Made by a program: the position numbers and the translations under genes. 64,000 nucleotides of DNA, from contig CAVVOF010000006.1 of the NCBI GenBank assembly GCA_963749905.1, forward strand, positions 186,001-250,000, written 5' to 3'. How positions within the stretch are numbered: the first letter of the stretch is position 1; every line of letters starts with the position of its first letter. The notes beneath the pieces were generated by a model. The model was not told where the DNA came from. It saw only the letters and a program-made list of their open reading frames with translations, and did not search any database. Of the stretch, positions 46,150-53,501 are shown piece after piece. Source of the stretch: UBA10649 sp963749905. GTDB lineage: Bacteria > Actinomycetota > Actinomycetes > S36-B12.

Positions 46150-46980
46150 TCACTCCACCGGGACCGCGACGAGGCCGGCGTCCTCCGAGGAGAGCTGGCC
46201 GGTCAGGTCGAGGAGGGTCGCGTCCTCCCAGAGGCTGTTCTCCGTCACCTTCTTCTTGCCGGCCTTCGCGGCCTTGGCCTTCTTGTCGGCCTTCGCAGGC
46301 GTCGGGTCGGCACCGGCGAGTGTCGGGTCGAGCAGTTCGTCGGGCGAGGCGCCCGCGGCAGCGGCTGCCGTGGCGGCAGCAGCAGCGGCGTCGGCCGCGG
46401 CGGGGTCGTAGTCGGCGCCGGGCGACACGGGCAGATCCGCCCCGCCGTTGTCGACGGCCTCGGTCACGGTCGCGTCCGCCGGGGTCAGCAGGCGGGGTGT
46501 CGAGGAGCGCGGTCCGAGCGCCGCCTTCGGCTCGCCCAGGACCCGTCCCGTCGTGAGGTTGAGGAAGACCGGGTTCTCACTGGGCACCATGCCGAGGCTG
46601 CGGGCCTGCGACTCGAGCCGATCCGGGGCGGCGGCCGCGGCCACCAGTTCCGCGAGGGTCTGCTCCTGCTGCGACAGATCCGCGCGCTGGGCCTGCAGCT
46701 CGCTGACGGTGAAGGCGCCCTGCGCGAGCGACGTGTTGATGACGAGGATCAGCACCATGCCGATACCGAGCATCCCGGTCACCAGGAGGGCGAACACGCC
46801 CCGGCTGGCCCGCTCGGGACGCAGCGGGGTGACCATGCGCAGGTGCGGCCGGGTGGACCGGTGGGCGCGGGCACCGCGCGTCGCGTACTCGGTGGCCGAA
46901 GTGCTGCCGACCTGACCCGGCTCAGCGGCTTCGGCGGCCGGCTCGGGCAGGTCCTCGTGCTTGCGGGCGGCGGAGGTCAT
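46150..46980 (-). CDS. ftsL: FtsL-like septum-formation protein with long C-terminal tail
   Basis: Position between rsmH and ftsI, one membrane helix (GVFALLVTGMLGIGMVLILVI, about residues 62-82) and a following coiled coil (LQAQRADLSQQEQTLAELVAAA) identify it as FtsL-type. The 276-residue length is far above E. coli FtsL (121). The extra C-terminal about 150 residues are Ala-rich, with a run of Ala between 205 and 225 and a Lys-rich patch (KADKKAKAAKAGKKK). Sequence conservation is low in the family, so the call rests on topology and synteny. ATG overlaps the rsmH stop. Confidence 0.85.
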   Translation of the reverse strand: MTSAARKHEDLPEPAAEAAEPGQVGSTSATEYATRGARAHRSTRPHLRMVTPLRPERASRGVFALLVTGMLGIGMVLILVINTSLAQGAFTVSELQAQRADLSQQEQTLAELVAAAAAPDRLESQARSLGMVPSENPVFLNLTTGRVLGEPKAALGPRSSTPRLLTPADATVTEAVDNGGADLPVSPGADYDPAAADAAAAAATAAAAAGASPDELLDPTLAGADPTPAKADKKAKAAKAGKKKVTENSLWEDATLLDLTGQLSSEDAGLVAVPVE

Positions 46981-47939
46981 GCCGCGCTCCGGGTGCGCTC
47001 GGCGGCCCGCACGCGCACGGAGGCGGCTCGGGGGTTCGCGGCGATCTCGTCGTCGTCGGCCAGCTCGGCGCCGCGGGTCAGCAGCCGCAACCACGGCTGG
47101 AGCGACTCGGGCACCACGGGCAGGCCCGCCGGCACGTCCGGGTGCGCCCCGACCGCGAGTGCGCGCTTGACGATGCGGTCCTCGAGCGACTGGTAGGACA
47201 TCACGACGATGCGGCCACCGACGGCCAGCGCGTCGATGGCAGCGGGGATGGCCCGGCGCAGCGCGTCGAGTTCACCGTTGACCTCGATGCGCAGGGCCTG
47301 GAAGGTGCGCTTGGCCGGGTTGCCGCCGGTGCGCCGAGCGGCCGCCGGGATCGCGGCGCGGACCAGGTCCACCAGGCGGGCGGAGGTGGTGATGGGCGCC
47401 ACGTTGCGCTCGACGACGATCCGCGCCGCGATTCGGCCGGCGAACTTCTCCTCGCCGTACTGCCGCAGCACCCGGGCGAGGTCCGCGGCGCTGTAGGTGT
47501 TGACGACGTCTGCGGCGGTGATGCCCGTCGTCGGGTCCATCCGCATGTCGAGGGGTGCGTCCTGGGAGTACGCGAAGCCGCGCTCGGCCTCGTCGAGCTG
47601 CATCGAGGAGACCCCGAGGTCGAACAGGATGCCCTGGATCTCGCGGTAGCCGAGGTCCGCGAGCACGTCGGGCAGTTCGTCGTAGACGGCGTGCACGAGG
47701 GTGACCCGCTCGCCGAAACCCGCCAGCCGCTCGCCGGACAGGCGCAAGGCTTCGGGGTCGCGGTCCAGGCCGACCAGCCGCAGGTCGGGGAAGTCCGTCA
47801 GCGCCTGCTCCGCGTGACCGCCCAGCCCGAGGGTGGCGTCGACCAGCACGGCTCCGGGCGACTCCAGCGCCGGAGCGAGCAGGGCGATCACCCGGTCCCG
47901 CAGGACGGGGACGTGGCGGGCAGGCATGGTCACGGTCAC
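46977..47939 (-). CDS. rsmH: 16S rRNA (cytosine-1402-N4) methyltransferase RsmH (MraW)
   Basis: Methylates C1402 of 16S rRNA near the decoding site. 320 residues: HVPVLRDRVIALLAPAL, SAM loop VDATLGLGGHAEQAL, GLDRDPEALRLS, GILFDLGVSSMQLDEAERGF, AADVVNTYS, RTFQALRIEVNGEL and SYQSLEDRIVKRAL. GTG at 47939 overlaps the stop of a small upstream ORF (GTGA), like the other junctions of this operon; ATG at 47927 is an alternative. Confidence 0.95.
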   Translation of the reverse strand: MTVTMPARHVPVLRDRVIALLAPALESPGAVLVDATLGLGGHAEQALTDFPDLRLVGLDRDPEALRLSGERLAGFGERVTLVHAVYDELPDVLADLGYREIQGILFDLGVSSMQLDEAERGFAYSQDAPLDMRMDPTTGITAADVVNTYSAADLARVLRQYGEEKFAGRIAARIVVERNVAPITTSARLVDLVRAAIPAAARRTGGNPAKRTFQALRIEVNGELDALRRAIPAAIDALAVGGRIVVMSYQSLEDRIVKRALAVGAHPDVPAGLPVVPESLQPWLRLLTRGAELADDDEIAANPRAASVRVRAAERTRSAA

Positions 47940-48067
47940 GCCCAGATATCCACGACCGAGGCGAGGGCGACGAGCGCGCCCACGGTGAGCGCGAGCGCGG
48001 CAGCGAGGACGCCTGTCGTGCGCAGCAGGCTGCGGACGGGCTGTCCGGGTTGGGTCAGGCTGGTCAT
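47936..48067 (-). CDS. Predicted 43-residue single-helix membrane protein in the dcw cluster
   Basis: A small open frame, MTSLTQPGQPVRSLLRTTG followed by a hydrophobic stretch of about 24 residues (VLAAALALTVGALVALASVV) and DIWA. It starts with ATG after an AAGGGGGAGAG Shine-Dalgarno sequence, and its stop overlaps the rsmH GTG (GTGA), the coupling style used throughout the cluster. Predicted topology: short cytoplasmic N-terminus and one membrane segment. I recognise no family. The position between mraZ and rsmH suggests a division or wall role or simply translational coupling for rsmH. Confidence 0.6.
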   Translation of the reverse strand: MTSLTQPGQPVRSLLRTTGVLAAALALTVGALVALASVVDIWA

Positions 48068-48100
48068 CTCTCCCCCTTCTGGTCAGAAGGTCGCGGTCGG

Positions 48101-48135
48101 GATCGGTGCGGTGGTGCGGTGATCGGTGCGGTGGT
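48101..48135. repeat. 15-bp direct repeat downstream of mraZ
   Basis: GATCGGTGCGGTGGT occurs at 48101-48115 and 48121-48135 (20-bp period) in the 202-bp gap between mraZ and the 43-codon ORF. The rest of this gap contains no gene that I can support. The repeat may be incidental or a protein-binding element. Confidence 0.6.
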
Positions 48136-48269
48136 CGGTCGGGTGTGGTGGCTGCTGGTTCCGTGTGGCCAGGTCCCCGCCCGCTGTTTCCAGCGAGCCC
48201 CTGGCACGGGGGAAGTCGTGTCAGGAGCGAGGTGCGAGGAGCGGGAGGAGACCTCACCGCACGGCGCCG

Positions 48270-48707
48270 TCAGATGCCCGGGAGCACCTCCTCACTGAGG
48301 CCGGAGAAGGCCTCCTCCTGCTCGGCCAGGTAGCTGGCCCAGGTCTCGGCATCCCAGATCTCGGCGGTCGGTCCCTTGCCCACGACCACGACCTCGCGGT
48401 CCAGGCCGGCGTACTCGCGCAACTGCGCGGGCACCGTGATGCGGCCCTGCTTGTCGGGAATCTCGTCGGAGGCTCCGGAGAAGAGCACCCGGGCGTAGGC
48501 CTGGATCCGAGGGCTGGACTTCGAGGTCTCGTTGAGCTGGGCCGCGTAGTCGGCGAACTCCTGCGCCGGCCAGACCACGATGGCGCGGTCCTGGCCCTTG
48601 GTCAGCACCAGGCCGCCGGCCAGCGCCTCACGGAACTTGGCGGGCAGGACCAGCCGGCCCTTGTCGTCGAGGCGAGGCGTGTGCGTGCCCAGGAATCCTA
48701 GGAACAT
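48270..48707 (-). CDS. mraZ: Transcriptional regulator MraZ
   Basis: First gene of the dcw cluster; MraZ is an AbrB-like DNA-binding protein that autoregulates it and is modulated by RsmH in E. coli. 145 residues with two tandem SpoVT/AbrB-like halves: HTPRLDDKGRLVLPAKFREAL, and SDEIPDKQGRITVPAQLREY. The DxKGR motifs in both halves are intact. ATG at 48707 is chosen because GGAGGTGA lies upstream; a GTG nine bases further up is less likely. A 10-bp-periodic operator lies just upstream. Confidence 0.95.
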   Translation of the reverse strand: MFLGFLGTHTPRLDDKGRLVLPAKFREALAGGLVLTKGQDRAIVVWPAQEFADYAAQLNETSKSSPRIQAYARVLFSGASDEIPDKQGRITVPAQLREYAGLDREVVVVGKGPTAEIWDAETWASYLAEQEEAFSGLSEEVLPGI

Positions 48708-48761
48708 CCACCTCACCTCCCCCTCTAGCCCCGGCTACACCCCTGGCACCTCCAGGTGTCG

Positions 48762-48795
48762 CCACTGTACTCCACTTTCCTCCACCGTCAACCAC
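48762..48795 (-). promoter_or_regulatory. mraZ promoter with four 10-bp-spaced GTGG repeats (MraZ operator)
   Basis: On the minus strand GTGG appears at 48795-48792, 48785-48782, 48775-48772 and 48765-48762, exactly every 10 bp. MraZ in other bacteria binds such direct repeats on one DNA face (TGGG-type, 10-bp period). They overlap a promoter-like pair, -35 TTGACG (48791-48786) and -10 TACAGT (48769-48764), with 16-bp spacing. The inferred start is about 50 bases ahead of the mraZ ATG. Autoregulation is therefore expected. Confidence 0.8.
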
Positions 48796-48838
48796 ATTCC
48801 CCCCATGTCTGCCCGCGTCCCCCTCCACTCCCCTCCCC

Positions 48839-48902
48839 CGTCCGTCTTGAGGTTGGTGGTCGGATTTCGGGCAGCAGGCGACCACCAACCTCAAGACGGA
48901 CG
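48839..48902. repeat. Long inverted repeat B1 (24-bp arms, 16-nt loop)
   Basis: Perfect 24-bp arms at 48839-48862 and 48879-48902 with loop GATTTCGGGCAGCAGG. Core arm sequence CTTGAGGTTGG is shared with B2 at 50017 and unrelated to family A. It ends 19 bases before the stop of the sigma-factor gene and about 44 bases upstream of the mraZ promoter. The surrounding 48708-48921 gap holds no gene. Confidence 0.93.
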
Positions 48903-48921
48903 AGGGGTGGGGCGGATGGGG

Positions 48922-49698
48922 CTAGGAATCGAGGCGCGCGCGCAGCCGCGCGGCCACCTCCGGCGAGACGACGGTGTCCGGATCGCGGAGGGCGCCGGCA
49001 CAGGCATGGACCCCGACCAGCGCGGACACAAGGGGCGGGCAGGTGGGGCAGGCGGACAGGTGCCGCTCGAGGACGACGGCCGTGTCGGCGTCCACCTCCC
49101 CGTCGAGGTAGTCCGACACCCGGCTGCGCGCATCCCAGCAACGCAGCGGCACCCCGCGCAGCGCCACCCGGCGCTCATGCCCGTCCGCCAGCGCGCTGAC
49201 CAGCATCATCCGGCCCCGGCGCAGGCGCTGCTTGGCGGCCGGCAGGTCGACGTCTGTCAGCTCCGCGGCCTCGCGCACCGTCAGGCCCTCGACATCGTGC
49301 AGCACGACGGCCGCGCGGTAGATGACCGGCAGCCGTACCAGGGCGTCCTCGAGCTCCTCGCGGGTCTCTGCGGCGGCCACGACGGCGGCGGCGTCGACCG
49401 AGTACTCATCCGACATCCAGCGTTCCTCGACCTCGTCGACGAGGATCTCGCGGTCCTTCCGCGAGCGGTCGATGGCGAGGTTGGTGATCACCCGCCGCAG
49501 CCACGCGTCCATGTCCCGGATGTCGGCGAGCTGCTCCCGCCGCTCGAACGCGCGCAGGATGGCCTCCTGGACGATGTCCTCCGCGGCGTGGCTGTCGCGG
49601 GTGAGGGAGCGGGCGTACGGCAGCAGGCGCGCGCCGCGCGCCGCGAGAAAAGCACCGGCCGACTCCCCATCGGGAGCCGGCCAGGGCGAATCAGTCAC
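48922..49698 (-). CDS. ECF-like sigma factor fused to a zf-HC2 anti-sigma domain
   Basis: 258 residues. Residues about 1-185 are a sigma-70 region 2 (SHAAEDIVQEAILRAFERRE, WLRRVITNLAIDRSR) and region 4 (ALVRLPVIYRAAVVLHDVEGLTVREAAELTD, a helix-turn-helix). Residues about 195-258 are a zinc-binding anti-sigma-type domain with CWDARSRVSDYLDGE and HLSACPTC (the HxxxCxxC motif). So regulator and inhibitor-like domain are on one polypeptide, which could act as an intramolecular redox- or metal-sensitive switch. No separate anti-sigma gene is adjacent. GTG at 49698 is the start chosen by domain position; an ATG upstream is out of frame. Confidence 0.82.
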   Translation of the reverse strand: MTDSPWPAPDGESAGAFLAARGARLLPYARSLTRDSHAAEDIVQEAILRAFERREQLADIRDMDAWLRRVITNLAIDRSRKDREILVDEVEERWMSDEYSVDAAAVVAAAETREELEDALVRLPVIYRAAVVLHDVEGLTVREAAELTDVDLPAAKQRLRRGRMMLVSALADGHERRVALRGVPLRCWDARSRVSDYLDGEVDADTAVVLERHLSACPTCPPLVSALVGVHACAGALRDPDTVVSPEVAARLRARLDS

Positions 49699-49721
49699 GC
49701 GCTCATTGTGCCGTCGGTGGA

Positions 49722-49928
49722 TCAGGCGCGGCTCTTCGCGGTGGAGATGCCGAACACGCGGTAGAGGGGGCAGAACCCGGTGGCCGCGGTGATCAGCATG
49801 ATGGCGGCGACCGCGAGGAGCACCCAGCCCAGCACCGAGCCGAAGCCCACTGCCCAGGCGCCCAGGACCGCGGCGATCGCGATGATGACGCGAATCACTC
49901 GATCGATGCCGTTCTCGTTGGTGGTCAT
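49722..49928 (-). CDS. YgaP-like (DUF2892) membrane protein
   Basis: 68 residues, two membrane helices (IRVIIAIAAVLGAWAVGFG and VLLAVAAIMLITAATG). It ends with the DUF2892 signature FCPLYRVFGISTAK; the CP of the signature may bind metal or sulfur species. In YgaP the domain is joined to a rhodanese; here it stands alone. AAGGAG lies seven bases before the ATG. It precedes the sigma/anti-sigma gene by 23 bases, so the two may be co-transcribed. Confidence 0.85.
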   Translation of the reverse strand: MTTNENGIDRVIRVIIAIAAVLGAWAVGFGSVLGWVLLAVAAIMLITAATGFCPLYRVFGISTAKSRA

Positions 49929-50016
49929 TGCCGACTCCTTCGCTGTTCGTGACCATCCCGGTGATGGCCCGTCATAGAGGAAGACGCACGAACCGGCCAA
50001 AGGGATACCGGATCTC

Positions 50017-50086
50017 CCCCGTCTGTCTTGAGGTTGGCGGTCGCCTTTGGCCCGGTTTCCGACCGCCAACCTCAAGACAGACGGGG
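50017..50086. repeat. Long inverted repeat B2 (perfect 27-bp arms, 16-nt loop)
   Basis: Perfect 27-bp arms at 50017-50043 and 50060-50086 around CCTTTGGCCCGGTTTC. The reverse complement of that loop resembles the B1 loop. Unlike the other copies it lies between divergent genes (DUF2892 and DUF3048), where it cannot be a terminator for either. Together with B1 it brackets the sigma-factor/DUF2892 pair. Confidence 0.93.
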
Positions 50087-50138
50087 AAGGGCGCGCGGCG
50101 TGTCCGGAGCATCGGTGCCGCCCACGTACGCTTCAGCG

Positions 50139-51323
50139 GTGATCCGGGTCGGGCGTGTCGTCGTCGTGGCGGCCGCCCTGCTGTCCGGCACCGCCCTCGC
50201 CGCCTGCACGACCACCCCCACGGCCACGCCGACGCCGACCCGCGGCGGCAGCCAGGGCACGGCCTCGACCAGCCCATCCGCAGCCCCGACGCCATCCGCG
50301 ACGCCCACCCCCTCCCCCACGCCGACCTTCACCGTCACCGATCCCGCGACCCCGCAGCCGACGTGGTGGTCGCCGCTCACCGGCCGGCCGGGCGACGGGC
50401 CGGAGCCGGTACTCGTCGTCAAGCTCGACAACACCACGTATGCGCAGCCGCACGCCGGCCTGACCAAGGCGGACGTGGTCTACGTCGAGGAGGTCGAGTA
50501 CGGCATCACCCGCATCGCCGCCGTGTTCTCGAGTCGGGTGCCGACGCGCATCGGCCCGGTGCGGTCGGCGCGCATCACCGATGTCGACCTGCTCGCGCAA
50601 TACGACAAGCCCGCCTTCGCCTACTCGGGCGCGCAGCGCAAGATGTACGCCGCCCTGGACGCCGCGCCGTTCCGGGACGTGTCGCCGAGGCGCGGGGCGG
50701 CGGGCTACTCGCGCGACTACAACCGCCGGGCCCCGTACAACTACTTCCTCGACGGCCGCGTCGCACTCGACCGCGCGCCGAAGGCCAGCCTCGCGACGGA
50801 CATCGGCTTCACGTTCGACGAGGAGGTGCCGACCGGTGGACGGGTGGCCACGAAGGCCACCATGCGCTGGGGCTACTCCTCCGCGGAATTCGACTACAGC
50901 CGCAAGCTCGGCGCGTACAAGGTCGGCCTCAACGGCGTCCGGGCCGGCGCCGAGGAGCGGGAGTCCGGCCAGCTGGCCGACACCGTCGTCCTCCAGTACG
51001 TGAGGCAGACGCCGTCGAAGTACTTCGACAAGGGCGGTGGCAACACCCCGCACGCCGAGACCATCGGCGCTGGCAAGGCGTGGGTCCTGCGGGACGGGCT
51101 GGCCTGGAAGGTCGACTGGAATCGCCCAACGGCCGAGTCAGGCACCACGTTCACCCTGCCGGACGGCACGCCCCTGCCGTTCAAGCCCGGGCAGACCTGG
51201 GTCGTCCTCCTCGACAAGGACCGCAAGGCGACCGTCACCCCGTTGACGCAGCCGAAGCCTGCGCCGAGTCCCTCGCTCACCAGCAGCCCGGCACCCAGCA
51301 GCTCACCCACCAGCAGCTCCTGA
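50139..51323 (+). CDS. DUF3048 lipoprotein (YerB-like)
   Basis: 394-residue exported protein: signal peptide with lipobox (LLSGTALAAC near residue 27), a Thr/Pro/Ser-rich linker (about residues 28-65), DUF3048 core (PVLVVKLDNTTYAQPHAGL, VYVEEVEYGITRIAAVF, RIGPVRSAR, AFAYSGAQ), a second domain with GKAWVLRDGLAWKVDW, and a Ser/Pro tail. YerB-type proteins are membrane-anchored with unknown function. GTG at 50139 places the signal peptide at the N-terminus; upstream in-frame codons lie inside palindrome B2. Confidence 0.85.
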   Translation: MIRVGRVVVVAAALLSGTALAACTTTPTATPTPTRGGSQGTASTSPSAAPTPSATPTPSPTPTFTVTDPATPQPTWWSPLTGRPGDGPEPVLVVKLDNTTYAQPHAGLTKADVVYVEEVEYGITRIAAVFSSRVPTRIGPVRSARITDVDLLAQYDKPAFAYSGAQRKMYAALDAAPFRDVSPRRGAAGYSRDYNRRAPYNYFLDGRVALDRAPKASLATDIGFTFDEEVPTGGRVATKATMRWGYSSAEFDYSRKLGAYKVGLNGVRAGAEERESGQLADTVVLQYVRQTPSKYFDKGGGNTPHAETIGAGKAWVLRDGLAWKVDWNRPTAESGTTFTLPDGTPLPFKPGQTWVVLLDKDRKATVTPLTQPKPAPSPSLTSSPAPSSSPTSSS

Positions 51324-51331
51324 GCACGGCA

Positions 51332-51360
51332 GAGCGCCCGCACACCGGGTGCGGGCGCTC
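51332..51360. terminator. Bidirectional GC hairpin between convergent genes
   Basis: GAGCGCCCGCAC and GTGCGGGCGCTC form a perfect 12-bp stem with a 5-nt loop between the stops of the DUF3048 (plus) and DUF2202 (minus) genes. There is no T-run, typical of high-GC actinobacteria, so it is a plausible but not proven terminator for both. Confidence 0.7.
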
Positions 51361-51375
51361 CGAAGTCATCGGTGG

Positions 51376-52074
51376 CTACTGCAGGCAGCTGCCGTCCTGC
51401 AGTCCGGTGCCGGTCCCCGACTGCGTGCCCGCGCCCATGCCGCGGCCCTGCATGCCCGAGCCCATGCCGCGGCCCTGCATGCCCCGCCCGGCGGCGTTCT
51501 GACGGCCCATCCCGTTCTGGGCACCCGTGGCCGTGTCGCCCGAGGCCAGCCGGGTGAAGGCAGCCAGGTGCTTCTCCGAGCCGTTCTTCAGGGCCGTGAG
51601 CACCCGGGTCACGTCGGCTGCCGGCGAATCCGCGAGCGCATCCTCCAGATCGGCGATGTCGAGCTTCTCGATCGTGATGCCCACCTGGGCGGCCGCTGAA
51701 AGGGAGGCCTTGCCCTGCGCTACGAGATCGTTGTACAGCTTCTGCCACGTGGCATCGTCGAAGTAGCCGTATGCGTCGCCCGCGGTCGGGTCGGTGACGT
51801 CGTTGTTCGCCATGACCGTGCGCACGGCGTCGAGGTGCCGCTGCTCGGACGCGGCGATGCGGTCGAACTGGTTCACGTCGTAGAGATCGCCCAGCGCGGT
51901 GTAGACGTCGCGGGCCAGCTTCTCCTCAGTCGCCATGGACTGGAGCATGCTGGCGGTGTCGGCCGGTACGGCCGCCGATGCCGGACCGGCGAGGACGATG
52001 GCGCCGGGCACCGCGACGGCGAGCGCGGCTCCGATGCCGATGAGGCTGCGGGTGGCGGTGCGGGTGGCGTTCAT
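51376..52074 (-). CDS. Secreted DUF2202 ferritin-like protein with Gly/Met tail
   Basis: 232 residues. Signal peptide (about residues 1-35, ending SAAVPAD), then the four-helix DUF2202 domain with EEKLARDVYTALGDLYD, ASEQRHLDAVRT and a second helix pair, which would create a di-iron type site (ExxxD and ExxH). The tail, about residues 190-232, consists of GMQGRGMGSGMQGRGMGAG-like repeats, met-rich and potentially copper- or iron-binding. AGGAGGACACC precedes ATG. Enzyme activity is not known. Confidence 0.85.
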   Translation of the reverse strand: MNATRTATRSLIGIGAALAVAVPGAIVLAGPASAAVPADTASMLQSMATEEKLARDVYTALGDLYDVNQFDRIAASEQRHLDAVRTVMANNDVTDPTAGDAYGYFDDATWQKLYNDLVAQGKASLSAAAQVGITIEKLDIADLEDALADSPAADVTRVLTALKNGSEKHLAAFTRLASGDTATGAQNGMGRQNAAGRGMQGRGMGSGMQGRGMGAGTQSGTGTGLQDGSCLQ

Positions 52075-52218
52075 GGTGTCCTCCTGGTCGTGGGTGGCGC
52101 TTCGTTGCGCACACCCCTGTTATCCACCCCGCATGTTGTGCCGCGGTCCGACGACCGTGAAGGACATGTAAATGCGCACCCGGTTGCGCGCCGCGAGCGC
52201 CCGATCGGGACCTTCGGC

Positions 52219-53352
52219 CTACTCCCGCAGGGCCAAAGGATCCGAGGAGCGCAGTTCGAGGTCGATCTCCGCAGGCGGCTCCAGGGGCCGACTGGCGGCC
52301 ACCCCGAGATCGCTGAGTCGACGGGCCTGGCGCAGTGCCTGCCGGTCGAAGGAGCCGACGAACGCGTTGTAGCCGCGCACCGCCTGGTCGAGTCCGCGCC
52401 TGAGGACCTCGAGATGCTCCACGAGCACGCCGAGTCGGGCCAGCATCTCAGCGCCGGCGGCGCGGACCTGCTCGGCGTTCTCGGCCATGAGCTGGCGCTG
52501 GTAGCCGAAGGACACCGTGCGCAGGAGCGCGAGCATCGTGGTGGGGGTCGCCAGCACGACGCGCCTCTCGAATGCCTTCTCCAGCAGCAGTCCGTCGACC
52601 TCGATGGCGCTGGACAGCAGGGATTCCAGGGGCAGGAACATCACCACGAAGTCCGGACTCGCGGCGCTGTCCGAGTAGCGCTTGGCCGACAGTTCGCGCA
52701 CCCGGGCGGCCGTGTCCGTCGCGTGCTTGGCCAGCAGCGCCCGACGCTGTTCCGGATCGTCGGCGGCCATCGCCTGCCAGTAGGCGTCGAAGGGGAACTT
52801 CGCGTCGACGAGGATCTCCCCGCTCCCCGGCAGCATCACCACGATGTCTGGGCGGCTTGCCCCGTTCTCCCCCGCCCGCGTCTGCTGGCGGGCGAAGTGC
52901 GTGCCTTCGAGGAGGCCGGCGTGCTCGAGCAGCCGCTCGAGCTGCATCTCGCCCCACTGACCGCGCGTCTGCCCCTTGGCCAGTGCCCCGGCGATGGTCG
53001 AGGTCGCCTCCTCGAGGGAGGCGTAGCGCTCGCGGAACGAGGACAGCTCGGTCGTGATGGCCGACTCCGCCGCGGCGCGCTCCCGACCGGCCTGCTCCGC
53101 CGTCCGACGCAGGCCGTCGAGGCTGTCCTGCACGCCTCGCAGCACGTCGTCGACCGCCTGCGCCGAGACCTGCTGCGCACGAAGCGCGTCGTTGTCCGAG
53201 CGCAGCGTCGCCACTGCACCCTCCGCACGCACCGCCCGGTCTCGTTCGCGGCGGGTGGCCCGGCCCACGACGACGACGGCGAGCACCCCGCCGATAGCGA
53301 CGCCGATGACCACGCCGACGACCATGCCGATGACCAGACCTGATGCATCCAT
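52219..53352 (-). CDS. rmuC: DNA recombination protein RmuC
   Basis: RmuC limits inversions/recombination at repeats and resembles a restriction-endonuclease-fold protein. 377 residues: N-terminal membrane anchor (GLVIGMVVGVVIGVAIGGVL), coiled coil (about residues 35-110), then the core GQWGEMQLERLLEHAGL, PDIVVMLPGSGEILVDAKFPF, FVVMFLPLESLLSSA, ATPTTMLALLRTVSFGYQ. DAKFPFDAY carries the nuclease-fold D..K motif. ATG at 53352 is chosen so the anchor begins near the N-terminus. Divergent from the HelD-like gene. Confidence 0.92.
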   Translation of the reverse strand: MDASGLVIGMVVGVVIGVAIGGVLAVVVVGRATRRERDRAVRAEGAVATLRSDNDALRAQQVSAQAVDDVLRGVQDSLDGLRRTAEQAGRERAAAESAITTELSSFRERYASLEEATSTIAGALAKGQTRGQWGEMQLERLLEHAGLLEGTHFARQQTRAGENGASRPDIVVMLPGSGEILVDAKFPFDAYWQAMAADDPEQRRALLAKHATDTAARVRELSAKRYSDSAASPDFVVMFLPLESLLSSAIEVDGLLLEKAFERRVVLATPTTMLALLRTVSFGYQRQLMAENAEQVRAAGAEMLARLGVLVEHLEVLRRGLDQAVRGYNAFVGSFDRQALRQARRLSDLGVAASRPLEPPAEIDLELRSSDPLALRE

Positions 53353-53501
53353 GGTCGCGAGCCTGCCCGGTCCGTCTGACATTGCGCGGATTCGGCACGC
53401 GGACACGCATCGCTGAGGGCCGCATGGCAGACTCGATTGCCCACTTGCCGGGCGTGGCCTCGACCGCGCCCGGCTGCCGACGAAGCGGAAGGGAAGGGTG
53501 C

